The position numbers and the translations under genes are program-made. DNA of 64,000 nt from an uncultured Pseudomonas sp. (GTDB lineage: Bacteria; Pseudomonadota; Gammaproteobacteria; Pseudomonadales; Pseudomonadaceae), in assembly GCF_913777995.1 (NCBI RefSeq), contig NZ_CAJYVE010000039.1, positions 62,001 to 126,000 of the forward strand, written 5' to 3'. Below, one piece after another: positions 50,057 through 57,421 of this stretch (positions within the stretch are counted from its first letter, which is position 1; every line of letters starts with the position of its first letter). The notes beneath the pieces were generated by a model, which saw nothing but the letters and a program-made list of their open reading frames with translations, had not been told where the DNA came from and ran no database searches.

Positions 50057-50091
50057 AAGCCCCGCCAGCCTGCGTGCTCGCGGGGCTTTTT
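50057..50091 (+). terminator. Terminator after lptF-like gene
   Basis: The stem GCCCCGC/GCGGGGC (arms at 50059-50065 and 50080-50086) is followed by five T residues. It ends the DUF4398-OmpA pair. Confidence 0.85.
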
Positions 50092-50239
50092 GATGAGGCT
50101 GCCAATACTACGCGCGTGAGCATCATCGGGCCGCAGCCGGACCTGCGCCGCGTGCCCGCACCCGCCTGGCCAAGACACCAGCGGACGTGATCAGGATCCG
50201 AATGCATCAGAAATCCGCTTTACAGGAGACAACTCCCCC

Positions 50240-52210
50240 ATGGGCACCAAGAACGAGCCACCCATCAAGTCGGCCCTCAACCCGCCCGTATTCTGGACCT
50301 CTGCAGTTCTGCTGCTGATATTGGTGGTGTTCACCAGCACCCTCCAGAGCACTGCCCAAGACCTGTTCGGCTTCATCCAGGGCTGGATCATCACCAATGC
50401 GAGCTGGTTCTACATCCTCGCCGTGGCAGTGATCCTCGGCACCGTGGTGTTCCTCGGCGTCAGCCGCTACGGCGACATCAAGCTCGGCCCGGACCACAGT
50501 ACCCCCGACTACAGCAACACCACCTGGTTCGCCATGCTGTTTTCCGCCGGCATGGGCATCGGCCTGATGTTCTTCGGCGTCGCAGAACCTGTGATGCACT
50601 TCATCAACCCGCCCTTCGGCGACGGCAATACCGTCCAGGCGGCGCGCGAAGCGATGAAGATCACCTTCTTCCACTGGGGCCTGCATGCCTGGGCGATCTA
50701 CGCCATCGTGGCGCTGATCCTGGCCTACTTCAGCTACCGCCACGGCCTGCCCCTGACCCTGCGCTCGGCGCTGTACCCGCTGATCGGCGAGCGCATTCAC
50801 GGCCCCATTGGCCATGCCGTGGACATCTTCGCGATCATCGGCACCGTGCTGGGCGTGGCGACTTCCCTGGGTTTCGGAGTGGCGCAGATCAACACCGGCC
50901 TGAATGCCATGTTCGGGGTCCCGGTGAACACAGGCGTGCAGATCATGCTGATCATCGGCACCACGGCTCTGGCCACCTTGTCGGTGGTCTCGGGCCTGGA
51001 CAAGGGCGTGCGGCGTCTGTCGGAACTCAACCTCGGTCTGGCGGCGCTGCTGATGCTGATGGTCGTGCTGCTCGGTCCCACCGTGCTGATTCTGCAAACC
51101 TTCGTGCAGAACACCGGTGGCTACCTGAGCGAAATCGTCAGCCGCACCCTGAACCTCTATGCCTATGACCCCACCGACTGGATCGGCGGCTGGACACTGT
51201 TCTACTGGGGCTGGTGGCTGGCCTGGTCGCCCTTCGTGGGGCTGTTCATCGCGCGTATCTCACGCGGGCGAACCATCCGCGAGTTCGTCAGCGGCGTGCT
51301 GCTGGTGCCCACCGCGTTCACCCTGCTGTGGATGACGGTATTCGGCAACACCGCGATTCACCTGATCCTCGATCAAGGCGTCAGCGACCTGGCCGCCGCC
51401 ATCAACCAGGACACCGCCCTGGCGCTGTTCGCTTTCCTTGAGCACTTCCCGTTCGCCAGTTTCATTTCGGTGCTGGCGATCATCATGGTGGTGGTGTTCT
51501 TCGTCACCTCGGCCGACTCCGGCGCCATGGTGGTCGACATGCTCGCCTCGGGCGGTAACGACCGCACCCCGGTGTGGCAGCGCATCTTCTGGGCCACGAG
51601 CATGGGTGTCGTGGCCATCGCGCTGTTGCTGGCCGACGGCCTGAAAGCCCTGCAGACCGCGACCATCGCCAGCGCCCTGCCCTTCACCATCGCCCTGCTG
51701 TGCAGCATGCGCGGCCTGATGAAGGCACTGAAGCTCGACGCCACCAAGCGTGGCCTGCGTCATTACAGCCTGTCGCCATCCACCTCACGCGGCCCCGGCA
51801 GCTGGCAGCGCCGCCTGCGCAACCTGGCGATGTTTCCGCGCCGCGCCCATGTGGTGCGCTTCATCAGCGAAGTGGCCAAACCCGCCTGCCTGTCGGTGGC
51901 CGATGAATGGCGCCGCCAAGGCTATCAATGCCAGGTGGACGACGGCGAGGACGGTAGCGTGCGGCTGACGGTCGGCCCTACGGACAACCCCGAGTACCTC
52001 TACCAGGTGGTGCCCAAGGCCTACGCCATGCCCAGCTTCGTGCTCAGCGACAGCCAGAGCGACGAACGCAAGTACTTCCGTGCCGAGGTCTACCTGCGCG
52101 AGGGCGGCCAGGACCACGATGTGATGGGCTGGTCCAGGGAAGACGTGATTGGCGACATTCTCGATCAGTACGAACGGCACATGCACTTTCTGCATCTGGT
52201 CAGCGAGTGA
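50240..52210 (+). CDS. betT: BCCT-family choline transporter (BetT-like)
   Basis: Secondary transporter of 656 residues for a quaternary amine, most likely choline. The first 500 residues are the BCCT core of about 12 helices, with FSAGMGIGLMFFGVAEP near residue 100 and the signature GWTLFYWGWWLAWSPFVGLF around 315. The long cytoplasmic C-terminal tail (about 505-656) is the BetT-type osmosensing extension. No bet oxidation genes are adjacent, so the substrate is inferred from similarity. The start has TTTACAGGAGACAAC just upstream. Confidence 0.9.
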   Translation: MGTKNEPPIKSALNPPVFWTSAVLLLILVVFTSTLQSTAQDLFGFIQGWIITNASWFYILAVAVILGTVVFLGVSRYGDIKLGPDHSTPDYSNTTWFAMLFSAGMGIGLMFFGVAEPVMHFINPPFGDGNTVQAAREAMKITFFHWGLHAWAIYAIVALILAYFSYRHGLPLTLRSALYPLIGERIHGPIGHAVDIFAIIGTVLGVATSLGFGVAQINTGLNAMFGVPVNTGVQIMLIIGTTALATLSVVSGLDKGVRRLSELNLGLAALLMLMVVLLGPTVLILQTFVQNTGGYLSEIVSRTLNLYAYDPTDWIGGWTLFYWGWWLAWSPFVGLFIARISRGRTIREFVSGVLLVPTAFTLLWMTVFGNTAIHLILDQGVSDLAAAINQDTALALFAFLEHFPFASFISVLAIIMVVVFFVTSADSGAMVVDMLASGGNDRTPVWQRIFWATSMGVVAIALLLADGLKALQTATIASALPFTIALLCSMRGLMKALKLDATKRGLRHYSLSPSTSRGPGSWQRRLRNLAMFPRRAHVVRFISEVAKPACLSVADEWRRQGYQCQVDDGEDGSVRLTVGPTDNPEYLYQVVPKAYAMPSFVLSDSQSDERKYFRAEVYLREGGQDHDVMGWSREDVIGDILDQYERHMHFLHLVSE

Positions 52211-52236
52211 ACAGGAAAAATTTGTTACAAGCACAA

Positions 52237-52262
52237 ATTATTGGCAATAAATCACCAATAAT
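52237..52262. repeat. AT-rich inverted repeat between betT and araC-type gene
   Basis: ATTATTGG and CCAATAAT are perfect 8-bp inverted arms with a 10-bp spacer, 27 bp after the betT stop and about 80 bp before the regulator start. It may be an operator for the downstream AraC-type regulator or part of the betT transcript end. There is no T-run to support a terminator. Confidence 0.5.
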
Positions 52263-52342
52263 ACGTTAATCGCGAGCATGCTTAGCAAACTTTTCTCCGC
52301 CGGTGCTGCGTACACTGCCACGCAGCCCGAGCGGAGGAACCC

Positions 52343-53050
52343 ATGCAGACACTCACCCAGGATTATCGGCATGGCGACGTGGTCGCCAGCCACTGCCACG
52401 CCCAGGCGCAACTGATCCACGCCAGTGCCGGGGTGATGCTGGTGGGCACCGAACAGGGTGACTGGGTGATACCCACCGGCCATGCGCTGTGGGTACCCGC
52501 CGGGGTCGCCCACGAGGTGCGCATGACCGGTGCGGTGAGCATGCGCACGCTGCTGGTCCCCACGCACCACTCGAACCAGTGCCGGGTCATCGAAGTCAGC
52601 ACCCTGCTGCGTGAACTGATTCTGGCGGCTTCGATCCGGCCGGTGGACCCCTTGCGCCAGCAGCACCTGCTGGCGCTCATCGACCTGGAGCTGCAAGCGG
52701 CCCGCCAGGTGCCCGCCTACATCCCCCTGCCCCGCGACCGGCGCCTGCGCCGCCTGTGCACCGAGCTGCTCGACGAACCGGCCCGCGAGATGACCCTGGA
52801 ACAGTGCGGGCAGCGCCTGAACATGAGTGCCCGTACCCTGGCGCGTGGCTTTCAGCGTGAGCTGGGCATGTCGCTGGGTGAATGGCGCACCCGTACGCGG
52901 ATGATCCTCAGCCAGCAGCGCCTGCTGCGCGGCGTGCCGATCATCGAGGTGGCGCTGGAGCACGGCTACCAGAGCCCCAGCGCCTTCGCCGCGACCTTCA
53001 AGCGTGTGCTCGGCCACAGCCCGCGCCACTGTCAGGCCCGCGCCGGCTGA
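52343..53050 (+). CDS. AraC-family transcriptional regulator with cupin sensor
   Basis: A 235-residue regulator. The N-terminal cupin-like half has HCHAQAQLIHASAGVMLV, the binding pocket type found in many AraC proteins. The C-terminal half carries the two helix-turn-helix motifs: EQCGQRLNMSARTLARGFQR and PIIEVALEHGYQSPSAFAAT. It is preceded by CGGAGGAACCC. It lies 99 bp upstream of the efflux operon on the same strand, so control of that operon is likely but unproven. Confidence 0.9.
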   Translation: MQTLTQDYRHGDVVASHCHAQAQLIHASAGVMLVGTEQGDWVIPTGHALWVPAGVAHEVRMTGAVSMRTLLVPTHHSNQCRVIEVSTLLRELILAASIRPVDPLRQQHLLALIDLELQAARQVPAYIPLPRDRRLRRLCTELLDEPAREMTLEQCGQRLNMSARTLARGFQRELGMSLGEWRTRTRMILSQQRLLRGVPIIEVALEHGYQSPSAFAATFKRVLGHSPRHCQARAG

Positions 53051-53149
53051 ACTGTCCCGATCGCACGCGCGGTTGTCCGCTTCACGAGCGAGCAGCCGCG
53101 CCCTGCACGGTAGCCTGAGTGACTCGATTGATCCTGCGAAGTCCTCTCC

Positions 53150-54583
53150 ATGCGTGTGCCCGCCCCGTTGTTCATATCCGTCGCCCTGCTCGTGCTCGGC
53201 GGCTGCCAGGCCCAGGCGCCGACGCCGCCGACGGCCCCCCTCTCAGCCGCCGAAACGAGCCTGGGCGTCCTGCCTGATGGCGTCGACCACCAGCCACTGC
53301 CCGACCGCTGGTGGTCGCTGTACCGCGACCCGCAGCTCGACCAGCTGGTAGAACGCGCCCTGCAGCACAATCAGGATCTGGCCCAGACCGATGCGCACCT
53401 CAAGGCACTGATGGCTGGCGTTCGCCAGCAACAGGCCGCGCTGTGGCCGAGCACCGAGGTGCAGGCCGGCGTGCCGTATGGGCGCAGCAGCGATGACCAG
53501 GTGCTGGCCGAGGCTCGCGACGGCCATGCCGCCAATCACTGGGAGACCGCGCTCGGCTTCGACCTGGCCTGGCAGCTGGACCTGTATGGGCAACTGCACG
53601 CCGCTATCGCTGCCGCCCAGGCCAGCGTCGAAGCCCAGACCGCCGCCCGCGACCAATTGCGCCTGGGCATCGCCGCGCAGACCAGCCAGGCCTATATCGA
53701 CCTGTGCAGTTTCACGGCACGGCAGGCGGTGTTGCAGCAGTCGCTGGACAACCTCGCCAGCAGCCTGCGGCTCACCGAACGCCAGCACCAGGGCGGGGTA
53801 GCCACCGCCCTCGACAGCCACCGCCTGCAGGTGTTGGCCAGCCGCACGCGTGCCGAGCTGCCGTGGCTGCAGGCGCGCCAGCAGATGGCAGCATTCAGCC
53901 TGGCTCAGCTTACCGGGCAGGCCAATGCCCCTGCCGAACCTTGCCAGCAGCTGCCCAGCCTGAACGCTGCACTGCCCAGCGGCGAGGCCTGGCACCTGCT
54001 GCAACGCCGCCCCGACATCCGCCAGGCCGAACGCCAGTGGCTGGCGGCGCACTGGCGCGCCGAGCAGGTGCGCGGCGACCTGTACCCGCAAGTCAGCCTG
54101 GGCGCGACGCTGAACACCGCCAGCCAGCACCTCGACGGTCTGGGTGACAGCCGCGCCCTGAGCTTCGGCGTCGGGCCGCTGATCCGTTGGCGCTTCCCCA
54201 ACCGGGCCGCCAACCGCGCGCGCCTGGCCGCAGCCGACGCCGAGCGCGAGGCCAGCCTGGCGGCATGGCGCAGCAGCGTACTGAGCGCGCTCAAGGACGT
54301 GCGCAGCGCCCTGGCCCGTTATGCCGGCGAACGCCAGCGCGCCCAGACCCTGGACCAGGCTGCGCAACAGAGCCACGAAGCCTTCGAACTGGCCGAGCGT
54401 GGCTACCGCGCCGGCAGTCTCGACGGCCTGCAGCAACTCGACGCGCAACGTGAACTGATCGCCGCCCAGGCCCAGCAGGTCGAGGCCCGCCAGCGCCAGG
54501 CACACAGCGAGATCGCCCTGTTCCAGGCGCTGGGCGGCGGCTGGCAGGCACCGGACTCATTGACCCCCAAGGAACACCCGTAA
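53150..54583 (+). CDS. Outer-membrane efflux lipoprotein (OprM/NodT type)
   Basis: Outer-membrane channel of 477 residues in the TolC/OMF group. The signal ends in a lipobox (LGGC, C19). The mature part shows the two repeated alpha-barrel segments of OMF proteins, for example LDQLVERALQHNQDLAQTDAHL and the later RRPDIRQAERQWLAAHWRAEQV motif. Its stop overlaps the emrA start (TAATG), so the three efflux genes are coupled. The set would span both membranes as an OMF-HlyD-MFS tripartite pump. Confidence 0.92.
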   Translation: MRVPAPLFISVALLVLGGCQAQAPTPPTAPLSAAETSLGVLPDGVDHQPLPDRWWSLYRDPQLDQLVERALQHNQDLAQTDAHLKALMAGVRQQQAALWPSTEVQAGVPYGRSSDDQVLAEARDGHAANHWETALGFDLAWQLDLYGQLHAAIAAAQASVEAQTAARDQLRLGIAAQTSQAYIDLCSFTARQAVLQQSLDNLASSLRLTERQHQGGVATALDSHRLQVLASRTRAELPWLQARQQMAAFSLAQLTGQANAPAEPCQQLPSLNAALPSGEAWHLLQRRPDIRQAERQWLAAHWRAEQVRGDLYPQVSLGATLNTASQHLDGLGDSRALSFGVGPLIRWRFPNRAANRARLAAADAEREASLAAWRSSVLSALKDVRSALARYAGERQRAQTLDQAAQQSHEAFELAERGYRAGSLDGLQQLDAQRELIAAQAQQVEARQRQAHSEIALFQALGGGWQAPDSLTPKEHP

Positions 54584-55719
54584 TGAACATCGCCATCGAC
54601 GAACAGACCCGTGCCGAACAGGCGCAGATCCTTGCCGCACAACGGCGCAAGCGCCAGCGAGTGGCCGCCAGCGCCCTGCTGGGGGCTATGGCGCTGCTGG
54701 CCGTGGGGGCCTGGTGGCTGCTGTGGGGGCGCTTCTTCGAGAGCACCGACGATGCCTACGTGCGCGCCGACTGGGTCGCGGTCAGCGCGCGAGTCAACGG
54801 TTACGTGGCGCAAGTACTGGTCGAAGACGACCAGCCGGTGCAGGCCGGCCAGGTGCTGCTGCGCATTCGCCAGGATGACTACCAGGCGCATGAGCAACGT
54901 GCCAGTGCCGGCTTGCAGGAGGCCCGTGCCGCGCTGTTGGCGGCCCAGGCCGAACGGCAGGTGGCCGAAGCCGCCGTGGCGCACCAGCGGCAGGCCATCG
55001 ACCAGGCGCGCGCGGCCCTCACCGCCAGCGAGGCCGAGCAGCGTCGCAGCGACCTCGACCTGCGCCGCTACCAGGGTCTGGTACGCGACCAGGCCGCCAC
55101 CACCCAACGCCTGGAAAGCGCCCAGGCCAGCGCGGCCCAGGCCCGTGGCGCGCGGCAGGCGGCGCAGGCGAGCCTGGCCGGCGAACAGCGGCGCCTGGAC
55201 ATGCTGCAGGCGCAGATCGCCCAGGCCGATGCCCACATTGCCCAGGCCCAGGCGGCACGCCAGGCTGCCGAGGCCGACCTGCAACTGGCCGAGCAAGCGT
55301 TGCACGACACCGAGGTGCGCGCCCCGGTCGCCGGCGTGGTCGGCCAGCGCCGCGTGCGCGAGGGCCAGTACCTGGTACCCGGTCAGCCGCTGCTGGCCGT
55401 GGTGCCGGTGGACCAGGCCTACGTGGTGGCCAATTTCAAGGAAACCCAGCTGCAACACATGCGCCCCGGCCAACCGGTGAGCATTCAGGTCGACAGCTAC
55501 CCCGACACGCCGCTGCATGGCCAGGTCAGCAGCGTCTCGCCGGCCTCGGGCAGCGTCTTCGCCCTGCTGCCGTCGGATAACGCCACCGGCAACTTCACCA
55601 AGATCGTGCAGCGCTTCCCGGTGCGCATTCGTCTCGACGCCGGTACGTCGCAGCCGATTCTTCCGGGCATGTCGGTGATCGCCACGGTCGACACGCATCA
55701 GCGCGAGGTGCACCGATGA
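54583..55719 (+). CDS. HlyD-family adaptor (EmrA-like)
   Basis: Membrane-fusion protein of 378 residues with a cytoplasmic N-terminal tail, one membrane helix (about 28-49, VAASALLGAMALLAVGAWWL) and a long coiled-coil hairpin (about 100-240) between two lipoyl halves (DDAYVRADWVAVSARVNGYV, then VRAPVAGVVGQRRVREGQ). That is the EmrA layout rather than the RND adaptor layout. Its ATG abuts the channel gene stop and its end overlaps the MFS gene by 4 bp. Confidence 0.92.
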   Translation: MNIAIDEQTRAEQAQILAAQRRKRQRVAASALLGAMALLAVGAWWLLWGRFFESTDDAYVRADWVAVSARVNGYVAQVLVEDDQPVQAGQVLLRIRQDDYQAHEQRASAGLQEARAALLAAQAERQVAEAAVAHQRQAIDQARAALTASEAEQRRSDLDLRRYQGLVRDQAATTQRLESAQASAAQARGARQAAQASLAGEQRRLDMLQAQIAQADAHIAQAQAARQAAEADLQLAEQALHDTEVRAPVAGVVGQRRVREGQYLVPGQPLLAVVPVDQAYVVANFKETQLQHMRPGQPVSIQVDSYPDTPLHGQVSSVSPASGSVFALLPSDNATGNFTKIVQRFPVRIRLDAGTSQPILPGMSVIATVDTHQREVHR

Positions 55720-57221
55720 GCGCCGAGCGGGTGTCGGCCAAAGCCTGGGTGGCGGTGCTCGGTGGGCTGTTCGGCTGTTTCATGGCGGGGATGAACGTGC
55801 ATGTCACCAGTGCCGCGCTGCCGCAGATCCAGGGCTCGCTGGGCGCCACCTTCGAGGAAGGCTCGTGGATCTCCACCGCCTACCTGGTCGCGGAAATCGT
55901 CATGATCCCGCTGACCGCCTGGCTGGTGCAGGTGTTCTCCCTGCGCCGGGTCATGGGCCTGGGCGCCCTGGTGTTCCTGATTGCCTCGGTGGCCTGCTCG
56001 CTGGCCCCGAACCTGGCGGTGATGATCACCCTGCGGGTCATTCAGGGCGCCGCCGGTGCCGTACTCATCCCGCTGTCGTTCCAGTTGATCATCACCGAGC
56101 TGCCGGCCAGCCGCATGGCCATGGGCATGGCGCTGTTCAGCCTGGCCAACAGCGTGGCCCAGGCCGCCGGCCCCTCGATCGGCGGCTGGCTGACCGATGC
56201 CTGGTCGTGGCGCTGGATCTTCTACCTGCAGCTGTTCCCCGGTATCGCCCTGCTGGCCGCCATCGCCTGGTCGATCGAGGCGCGACCGATGAACCTGGCA
56301 CTGCTGCGGCGTGGCGACTGGCTGGGCATCGCGGCGATGATCCTCGGCCTGGGCGGCCTGCAGATCGTACTGGAGGAAGGCGGCCGCCAGGACTGGTTCG
56401 CCTCACCGTTCATTTTCTGGACCAGCGTGGCTTCGGCCATCGGCCTGGCGGTGTTCATCGCCACCCAGCTATGGGGCGGGCGCAGCTTCATCAACCTGCG
56501 CCTGCTGGGCCGCTACAACTTCGGCGTGGCCAGCGCGGCGATGTTCGTGTTCGGCGGGGCGACCTTCGGCCTGGTGTTCCTGGTACCCAACTACCTGTCG
56601 CAACTGCAGCACTACAGCGCTCACGAGATCGGCGTCAGCCTGATCGCCTATGGCGTCGTGCAGCTGCTGCTGGCGCCGCTGATGCCGCGCCTGATGGGCT
56701 GGAGCAGCCCGAAGATCATGGTCGCCACGGGCTTCGTGATCATGGCCGCCGGCTGCTGGCTGGCCGTGCACCTGGACGCTGACAGTGCGGCCAACGTGAT
56801 CATTCCCTCCACGGTGATTCGTGGCATCGGCCAGCCGTTCATCATGGTCGCCCTGTCGGTGCTGGCGGTGGCCGGGCTGGCCAAGGCCGAGGCCGGCTCG
56901 GCTTCGGCGGTGTTCTCCATGCTGCGCAACTTAGGCGGCGCGGTGGGCACCGCCGTGCTGACGCAATGGGTGGCCAGCCGCGAACGCCTGCATTCGGCGC
57001 GCATCCACGAAACCGTCAGCGTCTTCGAACCGGGCATGCAGGAACGCCTGGGCAGCGTGCTGCACAGCTGGCTACCGGCCGGCCAGGAACAACTGGAAGG
57101 ACTGGCCCGCACCATCCGCCGCGAGGCGTTCCTCATGGCCTATGGCGACGCCTTCTACCTGGCGTGCCTGGCGCTGCTGGCCTGCGCCGTGGCGACCCTG
57201 GCGATGCGCAGCCGCACCTAG
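55716..57221 (+). CDS. DHA2-family MFS efflux transporter (EmrB-like)
   Basis: Inner-membrane drug:proton antiporter of 501 residues with 14 predicted helices. The family motifs are visible: GSLGATFEEGSWISTAYLVA near the start, RVIQGAAGAVLIPLS (motif C-like arginine) around residue 108, and ANSVAQAAGPSIGGWL. It completes the AraC-OMF-EmrA-EmrB unit. Substrates cannot be read from sequence. It is followed by a REP-type inverted repeat. Confidence 0.92.
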   Translation: MSAERVSAKAWVAVLGGLFGCFMAGMNVHVTSAALPQIQGSLGATFEEGSWISTAYLVAEIVMIPLTAWLVQVFSLRRVMGLGALVFLIASVACSLAPNLAVMITLRVIQGAAGAVLIPLSFQLIITELPASRMAMGMALFSLANSVAQAAGPSIGGWLTDAWSWRWIFYLQLFPGIALLAAIAWSIEARPMNLALLRRGDWLGIAAMILGLGGLQIVLEEGGRQDWFASPFIFWTSVASAIGLAVFIATQLWGGRSFINLRLLGRYNFGVASAAMFVFGGATFGLVFLVPNYLSQLQHYSAHEIGVSLIAYGVVQLLLAPLMPRLMGWSSPKIMVATGFVIMAAGCWLAVHLDADSAANVIIPSTVIRGIGQPFIMVALSVLAVAGLAKAEAGSASAVFSMLRNLGGAVGTAVLTQWVASRERLHSARIHETVSVFEPGMQERLGSVLHSWLPAGQEQLEGLARTIRREAFLMAYGDAFYLACLALLACAVATLAMRSRT

Positions 57222-57266
57222 GCTGCTGCAAGAGCGACTTTCGCCGCAATACAGTTCAGTTAGACC

Positions 57267-57352
57267 GTTGGAGCGAGCTTGCTCGCGATGGCTGCGTCGC
57301 GTTCACAACAGATGCATGAGGTTTGCCAGCCTCTTCGCGAGCAAGCTCCAAC
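57267..57352. repeat. REP-type inverted repeat pair, imperfect
   Basis: GTTGGAGCGAGCTTGCTCGCGA (57267-57288) faces TCGCGAGCAAGCTCCAAC (57335-57352). The right arm is the reverse complement of the left except that it lacks one GAGC unit. The same core recurs in the second pair at 62976-63064, so these are copies of one repeat family of the REP/BIME type common in Pseudomonas. It sits between convergent genes. Confidence 0.85.
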
Positions 57353-57421
57353 AAAGCCGCAAAGCACTTGACCGAACAGTATTGCGGCTGAGGCCGGTCC
57401 TAGCGCTGAATGACGAGGCGC

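Noticed and set aside
50240-53050. betT and the AraC-type gene as one choline operon
   Set aside because: The regulator lies closer to, and in line with, the efflux operon, resembles efflux or general cupin-AraC regulators rather than BetI or GbdR, and no bet oxidation genes are present.
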